Positions 26,096-34,467 of a stretch of DNA of 64,000 bases are shown piece after piece. The translations under genes and the position numbers were made by a program. The stretch lies in NCBI GenBank assembly GCA_030428865.1, contig JAUIEK010000001.1:1-64000 (forward strand), given 5' to 3'. Source of the stretch: Bacteroidia bacterium (lineage in GTDB: Bacteria > Bacteroidota > Bacteroidia > Flavobacteriales > Flavobacteriaceae). Every line of letters begins with the position of its first letter. Within the stretch, counting starts at the first letter, position 1. The notes beneath the pieces were generated by a model. The model was given only the letters and a program-made list of their open reading frames with translations, ran no database searches and was not told the origin of the DNA.

Positions 26096-28567
26096 TTAAA
26101 ACTTATATACCAAAGACCCTAAAAAAGCTCTTGGTGCTTGCGGATTAATCGTACTCCAACCCTTATAATATTGTGCATCTGTAATATTATTTGCTTTGAT
26201 TCCAATCCTGAATTTTTCAGCCTCATAATACAAAGAAGCATTTAATAAGGTGTACTTTGGTAAAGTGAATTGACCCGAGATAGCATTGTTCACAGTTAGA
26301 TATTCTGAGGCTCCATCAATACCTAACCCTAATCCTAGGTTTTGCAGAGACATTCCTTCTTGAAATTTGTAATCCGCCCAAATGTTATAGAGGTGTTCTG
26401 GTCCAGACTCTTCTGGTCTTCTTCCTAATACTGCAATATATTCTGGATTCACTTTAGTGACCTCACTATCATTGTAAGCATATCCAGCTCTAATGTTTAA
26501 TCCTTCGACAGGACTTGTATTTATTTCTAGTTCTATTCCCTTACTCCTAATTTCGTCTACTATTATAGAGCCTGTTGGCGCGTTGGGGTTTATCGCAAAT
26601 CGATTTTCTACTTTTATATCATAATAACTTAGCGTTGTGTTTAATTTTCCTTTGAATAAGTTTAATTTAACTCCTCCTTCCAATTGATTTGAGCGTACAG
26701 GAGGTCTTGTCATTAAACGTTGATTAGGATCAGGGTTATCAGGATCAATAATTGGATCTACGTTGATAAATCCATTTTGATAATTAGCAAATAAAGATAC
26801 TTGGTTCAATATAGGTTGGTATACTAAACCAAACTTTGGAGAAAATCTTGTTTGTTCACTATCATCTGTATCATCTAAAAGGTTTCCATCTTGAATAAAA
26901 TGATCTACACGTAAACCTATCATAGCAGAAAAGTTAGGTGAAAAATTAATTACATCAGACATGTATGCTGCTAGCGTTTTTGATCTTGTTTTTATTCCTG
27001 CAGGTGTTGCCCCCTGGAAAAAACCGTCTATAATACTTTTACTCATAGGATATTCAGTTTCAACTACATCCGTAGTAAACGGATTGTCAAATGGAGTACC
27101 ATCAGGAAGAAAGAATCCGTAAAATACAGGGAAATAAGGGTTCATCGGGTCTTGAGTAATACTATTATCCGTTTGTTTTCTATGTGCAAAATCTAACCCA
27201 AGAACCATCCTATTTCGAACATTTCCTATTTTAAAATCACCAATAAAATTTTGTTGAACATTATAATTTTGGATATGTGAATCCTGAATAGAAATAATCC
27301 TAGTTAACAAATCTTGCTGAAGCAAAGGCTCAATAAATGGATTGGGTAATAAATATACAGCAGCTCCTTCTATAACAAATTGGTAGTATCCATTACTTTC
27401 AGATCTATTACTAGAAAGAATGGTTTGAGATGTCCATTGGTCTGATATTTTATAATCCGCAATAAAACGAGTATTGAATGTAGGGTTTTTTAAGTAAATG
27501 TCATTGTTAGTAAATGGTTCATTTATATTCAACCCAAAATCATCAACATTGGTTGATACTAATGGATAACCTCTTCTAATAAAGATCATGCTTGGATTGG
27601 TTTGTTTTGTTCTGGAATATTCTAGCCCCACTGAAAAAGTCAATTTATTACTTGCTCTGTAAGAAAAAGATGGTGCAATAAAAAAAGTATTTTTAAATCC
27701 AGCATCTTGAAAACTATCTTGTGTTAAATAAGAGGTATTTAATCTAAAATAAAGTCCATCTTTTTCTGATAAAGGAGTATTAATATCTAATGAAATTCTA
27801 TGTGAGTTAAATGATCCTGCCGTATAAGAAACACTTCCTCCAAAACCTTCATAGGGTTTTTTGGTAACTACATTAATCAACCCTGCTAGAGAGGAAACCG
27901 TACTTCCAAATAAAGTTGCAGAAGGACCTTTTAGTACTTCAATACGTTCAATATAAGAAGGGTCTGCAGCACTAAAAGTAAATCCAGGAACTCCATCCAC
28001 AAGTAGTGGTTGCGCAGTAAACCCTCTAATACTATAATAACCTGTACCATCTCCAGAACGTCCTGTAGCTTCCCAACGTTTGTCCACTCCAGTGGCATTT
28101 TTTAAAGCATCGTCAAAATTAGTCACAATTTGAGATTCTAATAAATCTGATGTTATTGTAGAGTAAACTTGGGAGTTTTCTAAATCTTTTAAAGGCAATT
28201 TAGCTACATAAGCTGTTTTTTTACGAGAGAACTTATTATTTCTTGAACCAAGAACCACTTCTTGCAGTAACTCATTTCCTTCGTATAAAACCAATTCTAA
28301 ATTAGAGGAAGGAGTACTTACCGGTATTTCTCTTGTTTTATAACCTATAGAAGACACAGTCAAAATGTACTTACCGTCTTTTACATTGGTTATTGTAAAG
28401 TAACCATTGGCATCGGTCTGTGATCCTTTTAATGTCTCTTTTATAAACACACTTACTCCTTCTAATGGTGATTTTGTGTTATCAATAATTCTTCCTTTAA
28501 TTGTACTCTGAGCTACAGAGCTTACTGTTATAAAAACGATTAGTAGTGTTGTTAATTTTAGCTTCAT
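26096..28567 (-). CDS. TonB-dependent siderophore receptor
   Basis: An 823-aa outer-membrane receptor. Residues 1-20 are a signal peptide ending in SVAQ. Residues about 21-105 form a carboxypeptidase-regulatory-like domain. A plug follows (about 115-240: GYYSIRGF, RIEVLKGPSATLFGS, AGLINVVTKKP), then a 22-strand barrel ending in VYKF. The plug and the association with PepSY, DUF3649-like and DUF3325-like genes point to a ferric siderophore as cargo. A 23-bp Fur-like palindrome lies 60 bp upstream of the ATG. Confidence 0.92.
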   Translation of the reverse strand: MKLKLTTLLIVFITVSSVAQSTIKGRIIDNTKSPLEGVSVFIKETLKGSQTDANGYFTITNVKDGKYILTVSSIGYKTREIPVSTPSSNLELVLYEGNELLQEVVLGSRNNKFSRKKTAYVAKLPLKDLENSQVYSTITSDLLESQIVTNFDDALKNATGVDKRWEATGRSGDGTGYYSIRGFTAQPLLVDGVPGFTFSAADPSYIERIEVLKGPSATLFGSTVSSLAGLINVVTKKPYEGFGGSVSYTAGSFNSHRISLDINTPLSEKDGLYFRLNTSYLTQDSFQDAGFKNTFFIAPSFSYRASNKLTFSVGLEYSRTKQTNPSMIFIRRGYPLVSTNVDDFGLNINEPFTNNDIYLKNPTFNTRFIADYKISDQWTSQTILSSNRSESNGYYQFVIEGAAVYLLPNPFIEPLLQQDLLTRIISIQDSHIQNYNVQQNFIGDFKIGNVRNRMVLGLDFAHRKQTDNSITQDPMNPYFPVFYGFFLPDGTPFDNPFTTDVVETEYPMSKSIIDGFFQGATPAGIKTRSKTLAAYMSDVINFSPNFSAMIGLRVDHFIQDGNLLDDTDDSEQTRFSPKFGLVYQPILNQVSLFANYQNGFINVDPIIDPDNPDPNQRLMTRPPVRSNQLEGGVKLNLFKGKLNTTLSYYDIKVENRFAINPNAPTGSIIVDEIRSKGIELEINTSPVEGLNIRAGYAYNDSEVTKVNPEYIAVLGRRPEESGPEHLYNIWADYKFQEGMSLQNLGLGLGIDGASEYLTVNNAISGQFTLPKYTLLNASLYYEAEKFRIGIKANNITDAQYYKGWSTINPQAPRAFLGSLVYKF

Positions 28568-28626
28568 TTTTTATTTATATTGAAATCGACGCCAAATGTA
28601 AATCATCATTGAAAAACATACAATTT

Positions 28627-28649
28627 TTATTTAGATTTATTTTAAATAA
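28627..28649. promoter_or_regulatory. Fur-box-like palindrome
   Basis: Arms TTATTTA and TAAATAA are perfect inverted repeats around a 9-bp AT-rich centre. The site is about 60 bp upstream of the siderophore receptor ATG. Position, AT content and target fit an iron-dependent repressor site; no protein binding is shown by sequence. Confidence 0.55.
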
Positions 28650-28690
28650 TTTTCACAGACGATTTAAAACCATAGAATTAATAACCGAAC

Positions 28691-28708
28691 AATGAATAGC
28701 CATTCATT
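28691..28708. promoter_or_regulatory. Inverted repeat, candidate operator for hmgA
   Basis: AATGAAT and ATTCATT form perfect 7-bp arms around AGCC. The repeat ends 8 bp before the TATATTTG box, so it covers the likely -33 region, where a repressor would block RNA polymerase. Confidence 0.45.
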
Positions 28709-28716
28709 CTTTTACT

Positions 28717-28724
28717 TATATTTG
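28717..28724 (+). promoter_or_regulatory. Candidate -7 box (TATATTTG) for hmgA
   Basis: Matches TAnnTTTG. It would give a leader of roughly 175 nt before the hmgA ATG at 28904. Confidence 0.4.
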
Positions 28725-28903
28725 TAAAGCACGATTATACAGAAACATTGCAAGTAATGTATTGGTTAGAATTACCTGTTTTACTAAAGCTTTTAATCAA
28801 GAGGAATCCAGAGTAAATTGTTCAATGTAACAATCAGGAAATTTATCAGTGCATCTAATTACATCGTTTGCACTATTTCGTTAACTTATTATTTAATTAA
28901 ATC

Positions 28904-30061
28904 ATGCCTTTTTATCATAAACTTGGGAAAATTCCCCATAAAAGACATATTCAGTTTAGAAAAGAAGATGGTAGCCTGTATTACGAACAGTTATTTGGAA
29001 CCATTGGTTTCGATGGTATGTCTTCCAATCTTTATCATGAGCAAAGACCTACAATGGTTAAAGAAATAAAAAAACAATATTCTGTTGCTCCAAAAATTGC
29101 CAAATCAAATAATTTAAAATCTTATCGTTTTCGGGGATTTCAAGTACCCGCTGAAGAAGATTATCTAGATAGCAGAAAAACAGTTTTAACAAATTCTGAT
29201 TGCAACATCATTCTGGCAGCTCCAAAAAAATCTTTTAGAGATTACTTTTATAAAAACACTGATGCAGATGAGTTGCTATTTATCCATAAAGGATCTGGAA
29301 AACTAAGAACTCATATGGGTAATCTAGATTTTAAATATGGAGATTATTTACTAATTCCCAGAGGAATTATCTATCAAATCGATTTCGACACAGAAGATAA
29401 CAGATTATTTATTGTCGAATCATACAGACCAATATATACACCTAAGAGATATAGAAACTGGTTTGGACAATTACTAGAACATTCGCCTTTTTGCGAGCGA
29501 GACATTCGCCAACCACAAGAGTTAGAAACCTACAACGAAAAAGGAGAGTTTCTAATGAAAATTAAGAAACAAGATGAGATTATAGAAATGGTATATGCCT
29601 CACATCCTTTTGATGTTGTTGGGTACGATGGATATAATTATCCTTATGCGTTTTCCATCCATGATTTTGAACCTATAACTGGCAGAATTCATCAACCACC
29701 GCCAGTGCATCAAACGTTTGAAACAGATGCTTTTGTTGTGTGTAGTTTTGTACCGCGTTTGTATGATTATCACCCAGAATCAATTCCTGCTCCGTATAAC
29801 CACAGCAATATTGATTCTGATGAGGTTTTGTATTATGTAGATGGTGATTTTATGAGTAGAAATGATATTGATGCAGGGCACATTTCATTGCATCCTGCTG
29901 GCATTCCTCATGGTCCACATCCAGGAGCTACTGAAAGAAGTATTGGACAAACAGAAACGCAAGAACTTGCGGTGATGGTAGATACGTTTAAACCTTTAAT
30001 GGTAACCGAAGAAGCTATGAAAATTGCAGACGAAGATTATCATAAATCTTGGCTGGAGTAA
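28904..30061 (+). CDS. hmgA: Homogentisate 1,2-dioxygenase
   Basis: Opens the ring of homogentisate to maleylacetoacetate in tyrosine breakdown; Fe(II) enzyme with cupin folds. The 385-aa protein has PPPVHQTFE and HPAGIPHGPHPGA, which supply the metal and active-site His residues, and a family-type N-terminus (YHKLGKIPHKRHIQFR). It is shorter than the ~430-aa proteobacterial and human forms, as usual in Bacteroidota. hppD starts 23 bp downstream. Confidence 0.93.
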   Translation: MPFYHKLGKIPHKRHIQFRKEDGSLYYEQLFGTIGFDGMSSNLYHEQRPTMVKEIKKQYSVAPKIAKSNNLKSYRFRGFQVPAEEDYLDSRKTVLTNSDCNIILAAPKKSFRDYFYKNTDADELLFIHKGSGKLRTHMGNLDFKYGDYLLIPRGIIYQIDFDTEDNRLFIVESYRPIYTPKRYRNWFGQLLEHSPFCERDIRQPQELETYNEKGEFLMKIKKQDEIIEMVYASHPFDVVGYDGYNYPYAFSIHDFEPITGRIHQPPPVHQTFETDAFVVCSFVPRLYDYHPESIPAPYNHSNIDSDEVLYYVDGDFMSRNDIDAGHISLHPAGIPHGPHPGATERSIGQTETQELAVMVDTFKPLMVTEEAMKIADEDYHKSWLE

Positions 30062-30084
30062 TAACAATCAAAAAATCAGAAATC

Positions 30085-31245
30085 ATGAGTAAAGAAATAA
30101 AGTCAGTAAACTACGGATTAGAAAAAATATTTGAAGGAGCAGAAGATTTTTTACCCCTTTTAGGAACCGATTATGTAGAATTCTATGTGGGCAATGCAAA
30201 ACAATCTGCTCACTTTTATAAAACAGCCTTTGGATTCCAATCTTATGCGTACAAAGGTTTAGAAACTGGTTCTACAGAATCAGTTAGTTATGTTTTAAAG
30301 CAAGATAAAATCAGATTAGTTTTAACCACACCGTTAAATAGCAAATCTCCAATTAACGATCATATTGTTAAACATGGTGATGGTGTTAAAGTTATTGCAT
30401 TGTGGGTTGAAGATGCTAAATCTGCTTATGAAGAAACTACAAAAAGAGGTGCTAAATCTTTTATGGAACCCACTGTAGAAAAAGACGAGCATGGAGAAGT
30501 TGTAAGAGCAGGTATTTATACTTACGGCGAAACAGTTCATATGTTTGTTGAGCGCAAGAATTATAACGGAACATTCTTGCCTGGTTTTCAAAAATGGGAA
30601 TCAGACTATAACCCATCTTCTGTTGGATTAAAATACATTGACCACATGGTAGGAAATGTTGGTTGGGGTCAAATGAATAAGTGGGTAAAATGGTATGAGG
30701 ATGTTATGGGATTTGTAAATTTTTTGTCATTTGATGATAAGCAAATTCACACAGAATACTCTGCGCTTATGAGTAAGGTGATGAGTAATGGAAATGGAAG
30801 AATCAAATTCCCTATTAATGAACCTGCCAAAGCAGCAAAACGTTCTCAGATTGAAGAATATTTAGATTTTTATGAAGGCGAAGGTGTGCAACACATTGCT
30901 GTAGCTACAGACGATATTATTGAAACTGTTTCTCAGTTAAAGGCGAGAGGAGTTGAGTTTTTACCTCCTCCTCCTCAATCATATTATGATATGATTCCTG
31001 AACGTTTAGGAGAACACATGGAAATAATGAAAGAAGATATTTCTAAACTTCAAGATCTTTCTATTTTGGTAGATGCTGATGAAGAAGGGTATTTATTGCA
31101 AATATTTACCAAACCTGTAGAAGATAGGCCTACTTTATTCTTTGAGATTATTCAACGAATGGGAGCTCGCGGATTTGGTGCTGGAAACTTCAAGGCATTA
31201 TTTGAATCTATAGAAAGAGAGCAACAAAAAAGAGGAACATTATAA
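30085..31245 (+). CDS. hppD: 4-Hydroxyphenylpyruvate dioxygenase
   Basis: Converts 4-hydroxyphenylpyruvate to homogentisate with Fe(II) and O2, the step before HmgA. The 386-aa protein has two vicinal-oxygen-chelate domains. YIDHMVGNV and QHIAVATDDI carry metal-binding His residues; the C-terminal FFEIIQRMGARGFGAGNFKALF contains the Glu ligand and lid helix. The ATG at 30085 was chosen; an in-frame TTG at 30049 lies inside hmgA. A strong terminator follows. Confidence 0.95.
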   Translation: MSKEIKSVNYGLEKIFEGAEDFLPLLGTDYVEFYVGNAKQSAHFYKTAFGFQSYAYKGLETGSTESVSYVLKQDKIRLVLTTPLNSKSPINDHIVKHGDGVKVIALWVEDAKSAYEETTKRGAKSFMEPTVEKDEHGEVVRAGIYTYGETVHMFVERKNYNGTFLPGFQKWESDYNPSSVGLKYIDHMVGNVGWGQMNKWVKWYEDVMGFVNFLSFDDKQIHTEYSALMSKVMSNGNGRIKFPINEPAKAAKRSQIEEYLDFYEGEGVQHIAVATDDIIETVSQLKARGVEFLPPPPQSYYDMIPERLGEHMEIMKEDISKLQDLSILVDADEEGYLLQIFTKPVEDRPTLFFEIIQRMGARGFGAGNFKALFESIEREQQKRGTL

Positions 31246-31261
31246 TTTTAAAAATAAAACT

Positions 31262-31305
31262 AGGAATCAAGTGTTTTTGATAGTAATAACTTGATTCCTT
31301 TTTTA
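31262..31305 (+). terminator. Intrinsic terminator after hppD
   Basis: Arms AGGAATCAAGT and ACTTGATTCCT (perfect 11 bp, loop 16) are followed by a T-run (31299-31304). It closes the hmgA-hppD unit before kynA. Confidence 0.9.
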
Positions 31306-31325
31306 TCTTTTTATTAATAAATCAC

Positions 31326-32243
31326 ATGAAAAGAGAAGAGGTTTTAAAATCCATAGAAGAAAAATACAATCAGTTAGGCGTTCCAGCAGATTCAATGTTA
31401 GAAGGTTTGTTGTGGAGTAAACCAATTACGTATTGGGACTATATTCAAACAGACGCACTGTTAGGATTACAAATTCCGAGAACCACTCAACCTGATGAAA
31501 TGGTTTTTATCATGTACCATCAAGTAAATGAGCTCATCTTTAAAATGATTTTATGGGAAATTGATCAAGTAGCAAAAGTAGATGAAGTAAGCGCAGAAAA
31601 ATTTACAAAGCACCTTATGCGAATCAGCCGCTATTTTGATATGCTTTGTAGCTCTTTTACTGTAATGGCGGATGGCATGGACCCAGAACAATATCTAAAA
31701 TTTAGAAACACACTTACTCCTGCTAGTGGCTTTCAAAGTGCACAATACAGAAAAATTGAATTTGCTTCTACCGAACTCATTAACCTAATCGATTCGCGAT
31801 TTAGAGATACAATAGATAGAAACTCTTCCTTTAAAAATGCTTACGATCATTTGTACTGGCAAGCAGCTGGTAAAAATTATACGACTGGTCAAAAAACTAC
31901 ACTCTTAAAATTATTTGAGAAAAAATATATGGGTGAATTTATTGATTTTATGGAAGATTATAATGAATGTAATCTCTCTAAAAAATTCCAACAACTTCCT
32001 AAAGATGTTCAGAAAAATGAAGAACTGGTTAAAGCTATGCGCCATTATGATTACACCGTAAATGTAAAATGGGTATTGGCACATTATAATGCCGCAGGTA
32101 AATACTTAGGAGGAAGTGAAAAAGACCTACAAGCAACTGGAGGAAGCAACTGGAGAAAATATTTGCATCCTAAATATCAACGAAGAATTTTTTATCCGTA
32201 CCTATGGTCTAAAGAAGAACTAGATAATTGGGGCACATTTTAA
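31326..32243 (+). CDS. kynA: Tryptophan 2,3-dioxygenase family protein
   Basis: Heme enzyme that opens the indole ring of tryptophan to N-formylkynurenine. The 305-aa protein has the family motif MVFIMYHQVNELIFKMILWEID (about 60-80), which includes the distal His, and SGFQSAQYRKIEF. It lies in aromatic amino-acid catabolism genes but behind the hppD terminator, so it probably needs its own promoter within the 20 bp after that terminator or read-through. Confidence 0.92.
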   Translation: MKREEVLKSIEEKYNQLGVPADSMLEGLLWSKPITYWDYIQTDALLGLQIPRTTQPDEMVFIMYHQVNELIFKMILWEIDQVAKVDEVSAEKFTKHLMRISRYFDMLCSSFTVMADGMDPEQYLKFRNTLTPASGFQSAQYRKIEFASTELINLIDSRFRDTIDRNSSFKNAYDHLYWQAAGKNYTTGQKTTLLKLFEKKYMGEFIDFMEDYNECNLSKKFQQLPKDVQKNEELVKAMRHYDYTVNVKWVLAHYNAAGKYLGGSEKDLQATGGSNWRKYLHPKYQRRIFYPYLWSKEELDNWGTF

Positions 32244-32344
32244 AATTTTAAATAAACGTTAAAACTACCATCTTTCTGTAAATTCTTTTCCTTTTTAGTA
32301 CTCTTACTAAATCTTTGTCATGGTTTTTGCGTATGTTTGAAACT

Positions 32345-33127
32345 ATGAAAAAGATAGTTTTACTATTTCTGCTAGTAGCATTCTCTTCTTGTTTATTCTC
32401 ACAAGAAAGATCAGAACCTATTCCTTTTAAATCTGGAGAATGGCTTCGGTATAAAATGAGTTATAGTGGCTTTTTAAAAGCTGGTATTGCTATTATGGAA
32501 GTGTACGAAAAAGAACTAAATGGTAAAAAAGTGTACCATGGTATGGGCTCTGGTTGGACGTCTAAGTTTATTAACTTGTTTTTCAAAGTAAATGATAAGT
32601 ACCAAACCTATTTTGATAAAGAAACTAATCAACCCTATCTTTTTAAACGAGATGTATATGAAGGAGGTCATATTATTAAAAGAAATACCACGTTTCGTTA
32701 TTCTGACAACACGGCTATTGTAGAAGATTTTAGGAAAGATACCATACAGTACGTTAAGTTTAACGACGTACAAGATATGATTTCGGCCTTTTATTACTTA
32801 AGAAGGCAACAAACTGACGCATTAAAACCAGGAGATATATTAACCGTAAATATGTTTTTTGATGCAGATACATTTCCTTTTCGCTTAAAGCTTTTAAAAC
32901 GAGAAGTCATTAAAACGTCATTCGGTAAAATAAAAACATTAAAGTTTAGACCTTATGTAAAATCTGGCAGGGTTTTTAGAGCGAATGAAAGCGTTACTAT
33001 TTGGATTTCTGATGATAATAATAAAATCCCAATTAAAATGAAAGCAGATCTTTCTGTTGGGTCGTTACGAGCAGAACTAAATGCTTTTAAAGGGCTTGCA
33101 AATTCATTCCCAATCATATTTGATTAA
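32345..33127 (+). CDS. DUF3108 domain exported protein
   Basis: A 260-aa protein with signal peptide MKKIVLLFLLVAFSSCLFSQ and one beta-rich domain (YKMSYSGFLKAGIAIMEV, FRYSDNTAIVEDFR, FPFRLKLLKREVI, VWISDD-like ending) typical of DUF3108. Function is not known; neighbours suggest an envelope role. The ATG at 32345 was chosen because earlier starts precede a clear signal peptide. The M23 lipoprotein gene follows 21 bp later. Confidence 0.85.
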   Translation: MKKIVLLFLLVAFSSCLFSQERSEPIPFKSGEWLRYKMSYSGFLKAGIAIMEVYEKELNGKKVYHGMGSGWTSKFINLFFKVNDKYQTYFDKETNQPYLFKRDVYEGGHIIKRNTTFRYSDNTAIVEDFRKDTIQYVKFNDVQDMISAFYYLRRQQTDALKPGDILTVNMFFDADTFPFRLKLLKREVIKTSFGKIKTLKFRPYVKSGRVFRANESVTIWISDDNNKIPIKMKADLSVGSLRAELNAFKGLANSFPIIFD

Positions 33128-33131
33128 ATTG

Positions 33132-33139
33132 TATTTTTG
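33132..33139 (+). promoter_or_regulatory. Candidate -7 box (TATTTTTG) for the M23 lipoprotein gene
   Basis: Matches TAnnTTTG and ends 9 bp before the ATG at 33149, which implies a very short or absent leader. Confidence 0.35.
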
Positions 33140-33148
33140 CATTTAGAG

Positions 33149-34459
33149 ATGAAGCAAAACAATTTTTTTTTATTAATAAGCCTAGTTTTAATAACAATTA
33201 CCTTTTCTGCTTTAACAGCCTGTGAAAAGGGTAATGCTTCTGTTGCGCAAAAACAAGAAGAACCTGTTTTAATCAAAAGAATTTCCAGAGTTGTTTATGA
33301 TTACGGCTACAGACTTAATGATTTTAAAATTATAAAAGATACCATAAAAGACGGAGAGAGTTTTGGTATTATTTTAGATCGTCACCATGTTCCTTACCCA
33401 AAAATAAACCAAATAGCAGAGCGTGTAAAAGACACTTTTGATGTAAGAAGAATAAGAGCTGGGAAACCCTACATGATTCTAACTTCAAAGGATTCTACCA
33501 AGAGAGCGCAGGTATTTATTTATAAAAACAGCAAAGCAGTAGCAACAATTATCGACTTTAGAGATTCTACCATAACAGCACACAAGCATAAGAAACCAAT
33601 CAAAATTGTAGAAAGAGAAGTTTCTGGTAAAATTTACTCCACTTTATCTGAATCTATGGATAGCCTTCATTTAAAACCGAATTTAGTATATGCCGTTGCT
33701 GATGATATTTATGCTTGGACATTGGATTTTCAAAAACTTCAAAAAGGAGATGAATTTAAACTGATTTTTGAAGAAAAATATATTAACGATTCTGTTTTTG
33801 TAGGTTATGGAGATGTAAAAGCAGCTGTTTTTAAGCATAAAGGCCAAGATTTATACGCGTATAAATACATTCCTGATTCTATAAAAGGAATTGCTGAATA
33901 TTATGATGAAAATGGAGATATGTTACGTAGCCAGTTTTTAAAATCTCCCATAAAATTTCAATACAGGATTTCTTCTCGTTATAACATGCGAAGAAGAATC
34001 GCACTTTATGGAAATCGGGTAAGACCTCATAAAGGTACTGATTTTGCTGCTAGAATTGGAACGCCTATTATGAGTACTGCAAGTGGAACCGTTGTTGAAT
34101 CTGCTAGAAGAGGAGGAAATGGCAACTATGTAAAAGTTAAACACAACGGCACCTACACAACACAGTATCTTCATATGAGAAGCAGAAAAGTTAAAGTGGG
34201 TGATTATGTAAAGCAGGGAGACATTATTGGTTGGGTTGGTATGACGGGTAACACAAGTGGTCCGCATGTTTGCTATCGCTTCTGGAAAAACGGAAGGCAA
34301 GTAGATCCATTTAAACAAAAGCTTCCTTCTGCTCAGCCTCTTAACAAAAACTTAATGCCTGATTATTTAGAATATATTAGACCTTTAAAAATTCAATTAG
34401 ATAATATTTCTCAGCAAGAATTAATCATAGAAAACAATAATCTTACGTTTAAAGATTAA
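33149..34459 (+). CDS. M23-family lipoprotein with altered zinc motif
   Basis: A 436-aa lipoprotein (LTAC lipobox, Cys25). Residues about 45-265 carry a Csd3/ShyA-like N-terminal region; the M23 domain spans about 285-390. H294-x3-D298 (PHKGTD) and LH342 are intact. The usual HxH is H373-V-C375 (SGPHVCYRFW), so one zinc ligand is Cys. It may still bind zinc, or it may act as a non-catalytic activator. The ATG at 33149 gives the lipobox at the right place. pgi follows 8 bp after the stop. Confidence 0.87.
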   Translation: MKQNNFFLLISLVLITITFSALTACEKGNASVAQKQEEPVLIKRISRVVYDYGYRLNDFKIIKDTIKDGESFGIILDRHHVPYPKINQIAERVKDTFDVRRIRAGKPYMILTSKDSTKRAQVFIYKNSKAVATIIDFRDSTITAHKHKKPIKIVEREVSGKIYSTLSESMDSLHLKPNLVYAVADDIYAWTLDFQKLQKGDEFKLIFEEKYINDSVFVGYGDVKAAVFKHKGQDLYAYKYIPDSIKGIAEYYDENGDMLRSQFLKSPIKFQYRISSRYNMRRRIALYGNRVRPHKGTDFAARIGTPIMSTASGTVVESARRGGNGNYVKVKHNGTYTTQYLHMRSRKVKVGDYVKQGDIIGWVGMTGNTSGPHVCYRFWKNGRQVDPFKQKLPSAQPLNKNLMPDYLEYIRPLKIQLDNISQQELIIENNNLTFKD

Positions 34460-34467
34460 CCTAATCC

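Larger units (their letters stand above)
28568..28903. other. 336-bp divergent intergenic region (siderophore receptor / hmgA)
   Basis: No gene is seen here. The region holds a Fur-box-like palindrome (28627-28649), an AATGAAT inverted repeat (28691-28708), a TATATTTG -7 box (28717-28724) and a weaker inverted repeat ATTGTT/AACAAT (28817-28834). It therefore looks like a double promoter region with a long 5' leader for hmgA. Confidence 0.7.

Noticed and set aside
30049-30084. Longer hppD start (TTG at 30049)
   Set aside because: It lies inside hmgA and adds residues without family support; ATG at 30085 fits the family.
33938-34318. 126-codon open frame antisense to the M23 lipoprotein gene
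   Set aside because: Covers the conserved M23 motifs on the other strand; no independent evidence.
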